64,000 bases of DNA. It comes from Rhodococcus triatomae (lineage in GTDB: Bacteria; Actinomycetota; Actinomycetes; Mycobacteriales; Mycobacteriaceae). Numbering within the stretch: position 1 is the first letter of the stretch; every line of letters starts with the position of its first letter. The DNA is taken from NCBI RefSeq assembly GCF_014217785.1, contig NZ_CP048814.1, positions 3,038,001 through 3,102,000 of the forward strand. The letters are read 5' to 3'. Below, piece by piece: positions 15,266 through 23,674 of this stretch. The position numbers and the translations under genes are program-made. The notes beneath the pieces are model-generated. The model was not told where the DNA came from. It made no database searches and was given only the letters and a program-made list of their open reading frames with translations.

Positions 15266-16485
15266 GTTCCATCCCCCAGGGCGGCGCGTTCGAGAAGGCG
15301 CTTCCCGACGGCATCGGTCAGGGCACCATCAGCGTGCGCGGCGGAACCCTGCGTTCGGGGTTCGAGGAGACGTCGGAGGCGGTCTTCCTCAATTCCGGCT
15401 TCGTCTTCGAGAGTGCCGAGGCGGCCGAGGCGTCGTTCACCGGCGACCTCGACCATTTCGTCTACTCCCGCTACGGCAACCCGACCGTCAAGATGTTCGA
15501 GGAGCGGCTGCGGCTGATCGACGGCGCGGAAGCCGCGTTCGGCACGGCGAGCGGGATGTCCGCGGTCTTCACCGCCCTCGGCGCGCTGCTGAAGGCCGGC
15601 GATCGTCTGGTCGCGGCTCGGAGCCTGTTCGGTTCGTGCTTCGTGGTGTGCAACGAGATCCTGCCGCGGTGGGGAGTCGAGACCGTCTTCGTCGACGGTG
15701 AGGATCTCGACCAGTGGGAGCGGGCGCTGTCGGAGCCCACCACCGCGGTGTTCTTCGAGACGCCCTCCAACCCCATGCAGACGCTCGTCGACGTGCGGCG
15801 GGTCACCGAACTCGCGCACGCTGCCGGGGCGAAGGTGGTGCTGGACAACGTCTTCGCGACACCGCTGCTGCAACGTAGCTTCGAACTCGGTGCGGACGTC
15901 GTCGTCTATTCCGGAACCAAGCACATCGACGGACAGGGCCGCGTCCTCGGCGGTGCGATCCTCGGGCCGAAGGACTACATCGAGGGCCCGGTCCAGAACC
16001 TCATGCGGCACACCGGGCCTGCGCTGAGTCCGTTCAACGCCTGGACCCTGCTCAAGGGCCTCGAGACGATGCCGCTGCGGGTGCGGTACTCGGTGGATTC
16101 GGCGTTGCAGGTCGCGCGGTTCCTCGAGCAGCATCCTGCAGTGCGGTGGGTGCGCTACCCGTTCCTGGAGTCGCATCCCCAGCACGAACTGGCCACCTCG
16201 CAGATGAGCGGCGGCGGCACGGTCGTCACGTTCGAGCTGGACGCCCCCGAGGGCGAGGCGAAGAAGCGTGCGTTCGAGCTGCTCAACGGCCTGCGGCTGG
16301 TGAACATCTCGAACAACCTGGGGGACGCGAAGTCGCTCGTCACGCATCCCGCGACGACGACGCACCGCGCGATGGGGCCGGAAGGTCGTGCCGCGGTGGG
16401 CATCACCGACGGTGTGGTCCGGTTGTCCGTCGGGCTCGAGGAGACGCAGGACCTGCTCGCCGACCTGGAGCAGGCGCTGGGCTGA
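15262..16485 (+). CDS. metZ: O-succinylhomoserine sulfhydrylase
   Basis: A 407-residue Cys/Met-metabolism PLP enzyme. The PLP-binding Lys is residue 220 in YSGTKHIDGQGRVLGG. YSRYGNPT and GTASGMSAVF are also family-specific. It converts O-succinylhomoserine and sulfide to homocysteine in direct-sulfhydrylation methionine synthesis. GTG 15262 follows GGAGG at 15252-15256 and overlaps the rhodanese stop by 4 bp. Length and neighbours match mycobacterial MetZ. Confidence 0.92.
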   Translation: MSSIPQGGAFEKALPDGIGQGTISVRGGTLRSGFEETSEAVFLNSGFVFESAEAAEASFTGDLDHFVYSRYGNPTVKMFEERLRLIDGAEAAFGTASGMSAVFTALGALLKAGDRLVAARSLFGSCFVVCNEILPRWGVETVFVDGEDLDQWERALSEPTTAVFFETPSNPMQTLVDVRRVTELAHAAGAKVVLDNVFATPLLQRSFELGADVVVYSGTKHIDGQGRVLGGAILGPKDYIEGPVQNLMRHTGPALSPFNAWTLLKGLETMPLRVRYSVDSALQVARFLEQHPAVRWVRYPFLESHPQHELATSQMSGGGTVVTFELDAPEGEAKKRAFELLNGLRLVNISNNLGDAKSLVTHPATTTHRAMGPEGRAAVGITDGVVRLSVGLEETQDLLADLEQALG

Positions 16486-16510
16486 TCGCCAGGTGAAGCG
16501 GGGAGGATCC

Positions 16511-17095
16511 GTGGGACGAGCCCTGTCCCGTCGAGTGGGAGTGAGCCGCGCCGGATTGGCACTGTGCGCGCTCGCCCTGGTGACACAGGTGTCCTGTGCG
16601 CACGCCGTCGACGGCGAGGCCACGGAGGCGGATCGGCAACCGTCCTCGGCCGTACGCCAGCCTTCAGGGGCGTTCGAGGGCGTCGATCCGTGCAGCCTGG
16701 TCACTTCCGAGGAAGCACGTGAGTTCTCAGGTGCCCCCGTGGGAAAGGCCAGGCGTGACCTCGGCCCGCAACTCCAGAGCGACCCCCTCGGCGACAGCTG
16801 CAGCTGGGACGACACGTATCTGCGTATCTGGTTCGATGTCGGTGAATTCGAAGCCCGGGAGGATTCTGCGTCGACACGGCTGAGCGGCGCGGTGGGCCGG
16901 CCGGCGAACTCCGCTTCGGGCGACCCGGGTTCGTGCCTCGCGGCGATATCGTTCACCGACGATCGCGTGCTGACCGTCTCGATTTCACCCCCCACCAGGA
17001 CGCTCGCGAACGAGCCTGTCGACGAATCGAATTCGGTCTGTGACCGCTCCGTCCCTCTTCTTCGGGACGTCATCACCCGCGTGGGCTGGGAGTAG
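16511..17095 (+). CDS. DUF3558-family secreted/lipoprotein
   Basis: A 194-residue exported protein. The N-terminus has a basic start, a hydrophobic core (GLALCALALVTQVSC) and a Cys at a lipobox-like place, though QVSC is a weak lipobox. The mature part begins a DUF3558 pattern: DPCSLVTSEEAREFSGAPVG, then DSCSWDDTYLRIWFDVGEF. Such proteins are common lipoproteins of mycolic-acid bacteria; function unknown. GTG 16511 follows GGGAGG at 16501-16506; GTG 16493 is the alternative. Confidence 0.75.
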   Translation: MGRALSRRVGVSRAGLALCALALVTQVSCAHAVDGEATEADRQPSSAVRQPSGAFEGVDPCSLVTSEEAREFSGAPVGKARRDLGPQLQSDPLGDSCSWDDTYLRIWFDVGEFEAREDSASTRLSGAVGRPANSASGDPGSCLAAISFTDDRVLTVSISPPTRTLANEPVDESNSVCDRSVPLLRDVITRVGWE

Positions 17096-17172
17096 TCGGA
17101 GGAGTTCCGAGCGGTGATCTCGCGGAGTTTGCTCGCGGATCCGGGAAGAACGGCGGTGCGCGGGGGTGATCG

Positions 17173-17670
17173 CTAGCGTACGGAGAAGACCCAGCCCCGC
17201 AGCGCGAGAAATCGCAGGGTGCCGACCACTGCGCCGACCGCGATGACGAGCATCACCTGTGTGGTGCCCGCTGCGGACGGAAACGTGGCGCCGAGAACGG
17301 CGAGCGCAACGGTGGTGAGCATCAGGCCTGCCAGGGCCAGCCCGCCCGCTTCCCACTGCGCGACGAGCCAGTGCACCCGATCTGCCGCGTGGAAGGTCAG
17401 TCGGCGGTGGAGCTCGTTCGCGAGGATGGTGCTGGCGACGGCGCCGACCGCATTGGCCACGAACACGCTGTTCGAGTCGAGGAGGAGAAACAGGGCTACG
17501 TAGGCGATGTTGCTCGACCCGCCGACGAGTGCGAACCGCACGAATTGAGCGATGACGCCGTCGCCTCGCAGTCGACAGCGATCGGCTCTCCCCCCGCACC
17601 ACGGATACGTGGTGCGAGGGGAGAGGACGGCCTGGCCGCCGTGGTCGCCGAGTTCTGTCGGTGTGTTCAT
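17173..17670 (-). CDS. GtrA-like membrane protein
   Basis: A 165-residue protein with four hydrophobic segments. The GtrA family opening QFVRFALVGGSSNIAYVALFLLL is followed by NAVGAVASTILANELHRRLTF. The family is linked to flipping or moving polyprenyl-linked sugars in cell-wall glycan synthesis. The start is placed at ATG 17670; the first 40 residues are polar and not conserved, so an internal GTG near 17545 is possible. It starts 13 bp after the DHA2 pump stop on the same strand, suggesting co-transcription. Confidence 0.75.
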   Translation of the reverse strand: MNTPTELGDHGGQAVLSPRTTYPWCGGRADRCRLRGDGVIAQFVRFALVGGSSNIAYVALFLLLDSNSVFVANAVGAVASTILANELHRRLTFHAADRVHWLVAQWEAGGLALAGLMLTTVALAVLGATFPSAAGTTQVMLVIAVGAVVGTLRFLALRGWVFSVR

Positions 17671-17683
17671 GTCGTCGTGGGAC

Positions 17684-19186
17684 TCAGTGCACGAGTACCG
17701 GTTCCCCCTTTGCGGCGGCGGGAAGCAGGCCGGACCGCATGACCAGTGCCACCAGCACTGCTCCGGCCGCGAAGATCCCGGCAGCCCACCAGAAGGTGGT
17801 GGTGTAGCTCTCGACGGCGGCCTGGGCGATCGCTTCCGGGCTCGGTGCCCGGTCCGCCAGGTAGTTGGTCGAGGCGGTCGCGGCGACCGTGCTGAGCAGT
17901 GCGGTGCCGATGGAGCCACCGACCTGCTGCATCGTGTTCACGGTCGCTGAGGCTACACCCGAGTCTTCCGGTTGCACACCTGAAGTCGCGCCCTGCATAG
18001 CCGGTGCGAAGATCGTTCCCATGCCGAGTCCCATGACGATCAGGCCGGGAAGGATGTCCGGCAGGTAGCTGCTGTGTACCTCGATCTGTGCCAGCAGGGC
18101 CATGCCGACCGCAGCGATGATCATGCCGCTGGTGAGGAGGATGCGCGGTCCGACGCGTGGCAGCAGTACCGCTGTCGAGATCGTCGAGCTGAGCACGATC
18201 CCGGCCACCATCGGCATGAATGCCACACCGTTGACGATCGGCGAGTAGTCGAGGATCAACTGCATGTAGAAGGTCAGGAACAGGAACACCGCGAACATGC
18301 CTGCGCCGGAGATGAAGATCGCAAGGTACGACCCTGCGCGGATGCGGTCGAGCACCACCCGCAGCGGCAGCAGTGGGTTGGCCACCCGGGTCTGAAGGAA
18401 GACGAACAACGCCATGAAGACGGCACCGGTGACGAGCCAGGCGATGGTGGTGGAGGAGCTCCAGCCGTTCGATTCGGCCTTGGAGAAGCCGAAGACGATG
18501 CTGAACAGGCTGATCGAGACGGTGACCGTACCCGGAATGTCGAGCTTGGGCCGGTGCTCGCTGCGCTGGGGTGAGAGCAGCGCCACTGCGCCGGCGAGGG
18601 CGACCGCGGCGAAGATCAGATTGACGAAGAGAGTCCACCGCCAGTCGACCCACTCGGTGAGCGCGCCACCCAGGAGGAGCCCGAGCGCGCCGCCCGCTCC
18701 CGCGATGGCACCGAAGATTCCGAATGCCTTGGCCCGTTCGGCCGGATCGGTGAACGTCACGGAAAGCAGCGACAGTGCCGCGGGCGCGAGAAGCGCCCCG
18801 AACACGCCCTGACCCGCCCGCGCGGCGACGAGCATTTCGAAGTTGACGGCCGCGCCACCGACCGCGGAGGCGACGGCGAACCCGACCAGGCCGACGATGA
18901 AGACCTTGCGGCGGCCGAACAGATCGCCGAGGCGCCCGCCGAGCAGGAGCAGGCTGCCGAAGGCGAGCGCGTAGGCGGTGATGATCCACTGCCGGTCGGC
19001 GTCGCCGAACTCGAGTGAGCGCTGCGCCGCGGGCAGTGCGATGTTCACGATCGTGGCATCGAGCACGACCATCAACTGGGCGATTCCCAGAACTGCGAGG
19101 ACGAGCCACCTCTTGGCGTGGTTGCCGTCGGTGTGTGGAGGGAGGTCGGGAAGGCTCGACCGTTCCTGCTCATGGATATCTGTCAT
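17684..19186 (-). CDS. DHA2-family (14-span) MFS drug exporter
   Basis: A 500-residue major facilitator with about 14 hydrophobic segments. TM1 and following carry LMVVLDATIVNIALPAAQRSL (motif D1 region) and motif A GGRLGDLFGRRKVFI; motif C region GALGLLLGGALTEWVDWRWTLFVN is also clear. This is the EmrB/QacA class that expels cationic or hydrophobic drugs by proton exchange. The start is ATG 19186, just downstream of the divergent operator. Control by the adjacent TetR gene is likely. Confidence 0.88.
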   Translation of the reverse strand: MTDIHEQERSSLPDLPPHTDGNHAKRWLVLAVLGIAQLMVVLDATIVNIALPAAQRSLEFGDADRQWIITAYALAFGSLLLLGGRLGDLFGRRKVFIVGLVGFAVASAVGGAAVNFEMLVAARAGQGVFGALLAPAALSLLSVTFTDPAERAKAFGIFGAIAGAGGALGLLLGGALTEWVDWRWTLFVNLIFAAVALAGAVALLSPQRSEHRPKLDIPGTVTVSISLFSIVFGFSKAESNGWSSSTTIAWLVTGAVFMALFVFLQTRVANPLLPLRVVLDRIRAGSYLAIFISGAGMFAVFLFLTFYMQLILDYSPIVNGVAFMPMVAGIVLSSTISTAVLLPRVGPRILLTSGMIIAAVGMALLAQIEVHSSYLPDILPGLIVMGLGMGTIFAPAMQGATSGVQPEDSGVASATVNTMQQVGGSIGTALLSTVAATASTNYLADRAPSPEAIAQAAVESYTTTFWWAAGIFAAGAVLVALVMRSGLLPAAAKGEPVLVH

Positions 19187-19258
19187 GTGTCTTTTCTTCC
19201 TCGCAACGGATATGCGGAGATGGCGTCTCCGGTTAGTCACCGAGGCTAGCACGTAAAT

Positions 19259-19273
19259 GGAGGTGTCACCTCC
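19259..19273. promoter_or_regulatory. TetR operator palindrome between pump and regulator
   Basis: GGAGGTGTCACCTCC is a perfect 7+1+7 inverted repeat in the 109-bp gap between the divergent DHA2 pump (start 19186) and TetR gene (start 19296). This is the expected autoregulatory site of the TetR protein and repressor site of the pump. Confidence 0.75.
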
Positions 19274-19295
19274 GCTTGTCGGGTAGGGTGGAGGA

Positions 19296-19973
19296 GTGAG
19301 CACGGTGAGAGACGTCACGGCACCCCGGCCACTGCGCGCCGACGCTGCGCGAAACCGTTTGCTGATCATCGACGCGGCACGTGAGTTGTTCGCCGAACGC
19401 GGGATCGAAGTCACCCTGGACGACGTCGCGCGGCGCGCCGGAGTGGGCGTGGGGACCGTCTACCGCCGATTCGCGAACAAGGAAGAGCTGATCGACGGGG
19501 TGTTCCAGCGGCATTTCGAGAAGATCGCCGAGCAGGCGGACCACGCCCTCACTCTCGACGACCCGTGGGAGGCGCTGGTCGGATTCTTCGACTTCGCCTG
19601 CGGCTCGATGTCGGCGAACCAGGGTCTCGTCGACGTGATGAACGGCCTGGACGACGGCTGCGAGCAGGTCGCCTGCCACCGTTCGCGGATCGAGCCCGCG
19701 GTGGAGGAGTTGTTCCGGCGCGCACAGGTGGCGGGTGTGCTCCGGGCGGACGCGGTGCCGAGCGACTTCTTCAGCCTGCTCTTCATGGTGGGAGCGATCT
19801 CGGAATTCGTCCAGCCCGTCGTTCCGGGCTCGTGGCGCCGATACCTCGCGTTGCTGCTCGACGGGCTCCGCGCGGACGCCGGCGGACGGCTGCCGCTCCC
19901 CGAGCCGGCCCTGACCATGAGCGAAGTCCACGAGGCCAAGAAGGCGAGTGTGCGAAGCCGGCGGAGGCACTGA
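19296..19973 (+). CDS. TetR-family repressor of the DHA2 pump
   Basis: A 225-residue regulator. The N-terminal HTH shows RNRLLIIDAARELFAERGIEVTLDDVARRAGVGVGTVYRRFANKEEL, the standard TetR DNA-binding region, and the rest is a ligand-binding helical domain. GTG 19296 follows GAGG directly. It is divergent from the pump across a perfect palindrome, the classical local-repressor layout. The inducer is unknown. Confidence 0.88.
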   Translation: MSTVRDVTAPRPLRADAARNRLLIIDAARELFAERGIEVTLDDVARRAGVGVGTVYRRFANKEELIDGVFQRHFEKIAEQADHALTLDDPWEALVGFFDFACGSMSANQGLVDVMNGLDDGCEQVACHRSRIEPAVEELFRRAQVAGVLRADAVPSDFFSLLFMVGAISEFVQPVVPGSWRRYLALLLDGLRADAGGRLPLPEPALTMSEVHEAKKASVRSRRRH

Positions 19974-20024
19974 CCGACGACCGATACGGTCCCTGGGCGG
20001 CTGGACATCCGTTAGCGTCGGGTC

Positions 20025-20828
20025 ATGGACACGCACTCCGCGGCCTCTTCCGACACTGCCCGGATCGTCGCGGTCGTCGGTGCAACGGTCCTTGCGATCG
20101 TCGGCTCCTTCGTCGGCTCCGGCGTGGTGGTCGGCACGCCCGTCGCCGAGGCGGCGGGAGGGGCTCTCGCCCCGGGCGCGACGGCCGTCGCGCCCGCGAG
20201 TCCGGCATTCTCGATCTGGAGCGTCGTCTACGTCGGATTCGTCGCCTACGCGATCTGGCAGGCGCTCCCCGCCCAGCGGGCGAACGAACGCCAGCGGCGG
20301 GCCGGCTGGTGGATCGCGCTCGCGATGATCCTCAATGCCGCCTGGATACTGTCGATCCAGTTCGACCTGCTGTGGGTCAGTGTGCTGGTCATCCTCGCGC
20401 TCCTGGCGACCCTCGTCGTCATCTTCCGATCGTTCGTGTCGAATCCGCCGGCGTCGACGGTGGAGGCCGTGGTCGCCGACGGCACGATGTTCCTGTACCT
20501 CGGGTGGGTGTGCGTGGCGGTGGTGGCGAACATCGCCGCCGCACTCGCGTCCGAGGGCATCGATCCGTTCGGGCTGGGAGCGACGACGTGGGCGATCGTG
20601 GTGCTCGTCGTCGTGGGCGTCGTCTCCGTCGTGCTGGCCACCGCCGGCCACGGACGGCTCGCGCCGGCAGTGGCGATTGCCTGGGGGCTCGTATGGATCG
20701 CCGTGGCCCGCAGCGACGAGGCGACGGCGCCGTCGACCGCGGTCGCGGTGACGAGCGCGGTGGTGGCGGCCGTTGCGTTGCTCGCTGCCGTCAGCGTGCG
20801 AGTGCTGGAGCGCGGCCGGGCGGCGTGA
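20025..20828 (+). CDS. TspO/MBR-related membrane protein
   Basis: A 267-residue protein with about seven hydrophobic segments. The segment PAFSIWSVVYVGFVAYAIWQAL and the later AGWWIALAMILNAAWI are typical of the larger tryptophan-rich TspO-like proteins of actinobacteria. Classical TspO proteins bind porphyrins; the function of this long form is not established. TAGCGT at about 20012-20017 lies 7 bases before ATG 20025, suggesting a leaderless transcript. The following convergent gene is 21 bp away. Confidence 0.7.
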   Translation: MDTHSAASSDTARIVAVVGATVLAIVGSFVGSGVVVGTPVAEAAGGALAPGATAVAPASPAFSIWSVVYVGFVAYAIWQALPAQRANERQRRAGWWIALAMILNAAWILSIQFDLLWVSVLVILALLATLVVIFRSFVSNPPASTVEAVVADGTMFLYLGWVCVAVVANIAAALASEGIDPFGLGATTWAIVVLVVVGVVSVVLATAGHGRLAPAVAIAWGLVWIAVARSDEATAPSTAVAVTSAVVAAVALLAAVSVRVLERGRAA

Positions 20829-20849
20829 CCACGCAGCTCCGTAGCTCGG

Positions 20850-21185
20850 TCACCTCGAGTGCGGTGAACTCTGGTCGGGGGCGGTAGGCCCGCTGCGCCG
20901 TGACCACCTCGGCAGTGCCCCTGATGCTTGTCCGGGCGTGGGCGGATCCGAATCCACCGAACCGGTGGAATACCAACGGCCGCTGAGGTAGTCGCGGTAG
21001 AGAAGTGAATGCTGATCTCCGGTCGCGTGGCTGACCCTGTCGTCGAGCCACGCGATCTCAGGTGTGAGTCCGGGCTCGCTGACCGTCCGGATCTCCGGGA
21101 GTTTCGCTGCCCTGCTTCGCCATTCGTCTCCCGCAGCGTCGAGGAGATCTCGGATTTCGTGAACCCTGCGGAGCGGTATCGGCAT
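20850..21185 (-). CDS. Uncharacterised small protein, copy A of a two-copy family
   Basis: A 111-residue protein I do not recognise. Its first 76 residues align without a gap to the protein at 43181-43504, with 46 identities by hand count. The strongest block is LYRDYLSGRWYSTGS (residues 62-76), and RVHEIR and GDEWR are also shared. After residue 76 the two diverge completely and this copy has a Pro/Ser-rich tail. The start at ATG 21185 has a good RBS (aaggag) upstream, and both copies begin MPI at the same place. An inverted repeat lies 35 bp upstream. No membrane or signal segment is seen. Confidence 0.6.
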   Translation of the reverse strand: MPIPLRRVHEIRDLLDAAGDEWRSRAAKLPEIRTVSEPGLTPEIAWLDDRVSHATGDQHSLLYRDYLSGRWYSTGSVDSDPPTPGQASGALPRWSRRSGPTAPDQSSPHSR

Positions 21186-21219
21186 CGTGGTCTCCTTCCG
21201 CGCATGTGGCGTCGCCGGA

Positions 21220-21239
21220 TACTAAGTTACTACTTAGTA
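21220..21239. promoter_or_regulatory. Inverted repeat upstream of small-protein copy A
   Basis: TACTAAGT-TACT-ACTTAGTA is a perfect 8+4+8 inverted repeat in an AT-rich patch that stands out in this GC-rich window. It sits 35 bp before the ATG at 21185 and is a good operator candidate for a local or global regulator. Confidence 0.6.
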
Positions 21240-21415
21240 AGGTTACTGCACCGTAGGTTGGTGAACAAGGTACGGGATGCCTTGCGGGCCTGTGAAATGC
21301 GCGTTCGCCGAGGACGAGTTGTGGTGTCGACGAATACGCCTCGATGAATGTTGTGGAGATCCACTATCCAGTACCCACCGATACGGAGCCGTGGGCGAAG
21401 ATGCCACCGAGCGGG

Positions 21416-22228
21416 TCAGTCCCCTGGCGGGCCGAACGGGTCGTCGGTGCGGCCCACCAGATCGGCGACCGATCCGATGACGGCGGTCGGCCGGTAGGGG
21501 AACCACTCGACCGATGCGGTACTCGAGATACCGGTGAGGACGAGGATGGTGCGCATGCCGGATTCGAGCCCACAGACGACGTCGGTGTCCATCCGGTCCC
21601 CGATCATCAGTGTGTGCTCGGAATGCGCACCGATGGCGCGCAACGCGGAACGCATCATCAGGGCGTTCGGCTTGCCGACGTAGTAGGGGTCGCGGCCGGT
21701 CGCCTTCGTGATCAGGGCGGCCACCGATCCGGTCGCCGGCAGCACCCCGTCCCGCGACGGCCCCGTCGGATCGGGGTTGGTGGCGATGAACCGGGCGCCA
21801 CCCTCGACCAGGCGGATCGCCTTGGTGATCGCCTCGAACGAGTAGGTGCGGGTTTCGCCGAGCACGACATAATCGGGGTGGTTGTCGGTGAGGACGTACC
21901 CGGCATCGTGCAGCGCGGTCGTGAGCCCCGATTCGCCGACGACGTACGCGGTGCCGCCCGGGCGCTGGTCGCCGAGGAACTTGGCGGTGGCCAGCGCCGA
22001 CGTCCAGATCGAGGACTCCGGGATGTCGAGACCGGATTGCAGCAGCCGGGCGCGAAGATCCCGTGGCGTACGAATCGAATTGTTCGTGAGCACCATGAAC
22101 GGCGTCCCGTTCTCGCGCAGCTCGGCGACGAAGGAGTCGGCGCCGGGCACGAGCTTGTCCTCGTGGACCAGAACTCCGTCCATGTCCATGAGGTAGGTCC
22201 AGCCGGGGCGTTCCTCGTCGTCCGTCAC
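21416..22228 (-). CDS. HAD-IIA phosphatase, NagD-like
   Basis: A 270-residue HAD hydrolase from GTG 22228. Motif I DMDGVLVHED carries the nucleophile Asp 15 and acid Asp 17. Motif II is LTNNS, the Lys motif is VGKPN, and motif IV is GDRMDTD. These define the NagD/4-nitrophenylphosphatase-like branch, which dephosphorylates small sugar or nucleotide phosphates. Its first ~140 bp are duplicated as a broken copy at 23504-23646, so it was probably once adjacent to the TauE/SafE gene that now lies 1.4 kb upstream. Confidence 0.87.
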   Translation of the reverse strand: MTDDEERPGWTYLMDMDGVLVHEDKLVPGADSFVAELRENGTPFMVLTNNSIRTPRDLRARLLQSGLDIPESSIWTSALATAKFLGDQRPGGTAYVVGESGLTTALHDAGYVLTDNHPDYVVLGETRTYSFEAITKAIRLVEGGARFIATNPDPTGPSRDGVLPATGSVAALITKATGRDPYYVGKPNALMMRSALRAIGAHSEHTLMIGDRMDTDVVCGLESGMRTILVLTGISSTASVEWFPYRPTAVIGSVADLVGRTDDPFGPPGD

Positions 22229-22340
22229 CCTGCCAGTATGCGCCGCAGACCCCGCCGGGCGCTGGCGGTGTGACCGGTCAGGCCAGCAGTCGCCACAACC
22301 CGACGATCACGGCACGCAGCGCGTTCGGGGACAGCTGACG
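22086..22340. repeat. Left copy of a 250-bp direct repeat flanking an insert
   Basis: This stretch covers the 5' end of the HAD gene and a short, diverged tail of a TauE/SafE gene (minus-strand reading RQLSPNALRAVIVGLWRLLA). The right copy is at 23504-about 23750. The copies are nearly identical in the HAD part; this copy has about 20 extra bases near 22237-22256 and a shortened TauE tail. Between the copies lies a 1.2-kb cargo. Confidence 0.8.
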
Positions 22341-22573
22341 AACCCCATGAGCACACCAATCCCCATCAACTGTGCCGCGGTGCCGATCAGGCTCAGCCCG
22401 AACACCTGGGGCGCCACGGACAGTCCGAGCCCGGACAGGAACAGCATCAGCGCGACTCGTCTGCCGAATCAGAACGTGCGATCCCAGGCGCTCCAGCGGG
22501 CGACACCTCGGCGGCACCGGTCCAGCTCGATCAGGGCGACACCCGGCGGGTCTTGCTTGGCTGTGGTCATCAT
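22307..22573 (-). pseudogene. Disrupted small membrane-protein gene in the insert
   Basis: From ATG 22573 (overlapping the lipoprotein stop as ATGA) the frame reads 34 residues ending ARWSAWDRTF, then an in-frame TGA at 22469-22471. It continues in the same frame as FGRRVALMLFLSGLGLSV and a second hydrophobic stretch, before running into the repeat junction near 22337 and a stop at 22307. A single Arg-to-stop change (CGA to TGA) would explain the nonsense codon. The 3' end looks truncated by the repeat. Parent family not recognised; probably a two-span membrane protein. Confidence 0.55.
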
Positions 22574-22998
22574 TCCTCCACTGGTGTCAGGATCACGCCC
22601 ATGTTCCTGACGGCGAGTACTGTGGGATCGTCGGGTACCACGATGTAGGCCGTACCCCCACCGGACGGCGCGTAGGCGAACCCGGTGTCGCGAAGCGCAG
22701 GCGGGAAGCTTGTAGAGCCGGCGTCGCAGTAGCGGTCGGGGCAGATCCCCACCCACGCCAGAGTGATCGCCCCGAATCCCTCGGTGACCGCGTATCGCCC
22801 CGGCTTGATGTCTTCGGGCACCTTCCACACGCCGGCAGTGCTGTACGGATCGTGCGGCGGGACCACCTCTCCCGTGTAGGCCGCTGTCGGTGGTCCGGAT
22901 CCGGCATCGCTGCTGCTGCACCCGATCGTCAGCGCCAGGATCAGACCCAGTCCGAGCGCTCCGGCGACGATCCCCAGCCAGGCGCTGTTCTTCCTCAT
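22570..22998 (-). CDS. Putative lipoprotein in the insert
   Basis: A 142-residue exported protein. The signal peptide WLGIVAGALGLGLILALTIGC ends in a lipobox TIGC. The mature part contains KPGRYAVTEGFGAITLAWVGIC-type beta-rich sequence with paired Cys, and resembles small secreted proteins often seen on actinobacterial phages, plasmids and integrative elements. It overlaps the upstream gene by 4 bp and the following pseudogene by 4 bp, so the three form a mini-operon. Function unknown. Confidence 0.65.
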   Translation of the reverse strand: MRKNSAWLGIVAGALGLGLILALTIGCSSSDAGSGPPTAAYTGEVVPPHDPYSTAGVWKVPEDIKPGRYAVTEGFGAITLAWVGICPDRYCDAGSTSFPPALRDTGFAYAPSGGGTAYIVVPDDPTVLAVRNMGVILTPVEE

Positions 22999-23360
22999 GT
23001 GGCCTTCTCCTTCTTCGGTGTGCGGTGGGTGTCGCAGACCCGGGCCTTCTTCTCGGTAGCGACGGACACCTCGGGGCACCCTTCGACGTGGCACGCCCGC
23101 TCGATGACCCACCGGTGGACGATGACGGTTCCATCGGAGAGGGCGGCTTCGACTTCGAGGCTGGTGACCTTCTGGTCGAACTTCCGAAAGATCCGCAGGT
23201 TCACGTCGACAGACGGAAAGTCGGCCCGGACGTAGTTGCAAGTCTGGCGGATATAGTCTTTCGCCTGCTGTTGGTCGACGCCTTCGAGATCGCATCCGAA
23301 ATCTTCTTCGGGGCGATCACCGATCGTTTGAAACCAGCGAACCCGGGAGTCGAGTGGCAT
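22995..23360 (-). CDS. Hypothetical protein, first gene of the insert mini-operon
   Basis: A 121-residue soluble protein with no family I recognise. It begins MPLDSRVRWFQTIGDRPEED, has a middle segment that looks like mixed alpha/beta (VNLRIFRKFDQKVTSLEVEAALSDGTVIVHRW), and ends in a highly charged tail (RTPKKEKAT). Cys residues near the N-terminal third and near the end (CHVEGC, VCDTH) could form a small metal site. Lower GC and less biased codons than its neighbours suggest recent acquisition. Confidence 0.6.
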   Translation of the reverse strand: MPLDSRVRWFQTIGDRPEEDFGCDLEGVDQQQAKDYIRQTCNYVRADFPSVDVNLRIFRKFDQKVTSLEVEAALSDGTVIVHRWVIERACHVEGCPEVSVATEKKARVCDTHRTPKKEKAT

Positions 23361-23503
23361 CGCGCTTCTCCTGTGTGACGGGCATCACAGAGCGTATCGT
23401 TCACCAGGTCGAAAGGGTTAGCCGTGAACGTGTGGAACTTCTGGGAAATCATCCTGACCTCGATCTCCGGGTGGTTTGCCAGCTGAGAAGTTATTCCTCA
23501 ATG

Positions 23504-23646
23504 GTGATCACCATGAACGGCGTCCCGTTCTCGCGCAGCTCGGCGACGAGGGAGTCGGCGCCGGGCACGAGCTTGTCCTCGTGGACCAGGACTCCGTCCA
23601 TGTCCATGAGGTAGGTCCAGCCGGGGCGTTCCTCGTCGTCCGTCAC
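23504..23646 (-). pseudogene. Truncated 5' fragment of the HAD phosphatase gene (right repeat copy)
   Basis: Starting at GTG 23646, this repeats the first ~46 codons of the HAD phosphatase (through ENGTPFMV) almost exactly, then runs into unrelated sequence and stops. It lies directly before the intact TauE/SafE gene, so the right repeat spans HAD 5' end plus TauE 3' end. It is a non-functional remnant of the duplication that flanks the 22340-23503 insert. Confidence 0.85.
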
Positions 23647-23674
23647 CCTGCCAGGGCGCTGGCAGTGTGACCGG

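Noticed and set aside
15211-17076. 621-codon antisense open frame across metZ and the DUF3558 gene
   Set aside because: Composition is typical of a high-GC antisense shadow frame and it contradicts two well-supported genes on the other strand.
21540-21580. tRNA-like GATTCGAGCCC sequence
   Set aside because: It lies inside the HAD phosphatase coding region and has no cloverleaf partner arms.
22460-22480. Selenocysteine at the in-frame TGA of the insert membrane-protein gene
   Set aside because: The surrounding residues (DRTF, then FGRR) look like a membrane-protein loop with no redox motif, and nothing resembling a SECIS hairpin is evident; a nonsense mutation is simpler.
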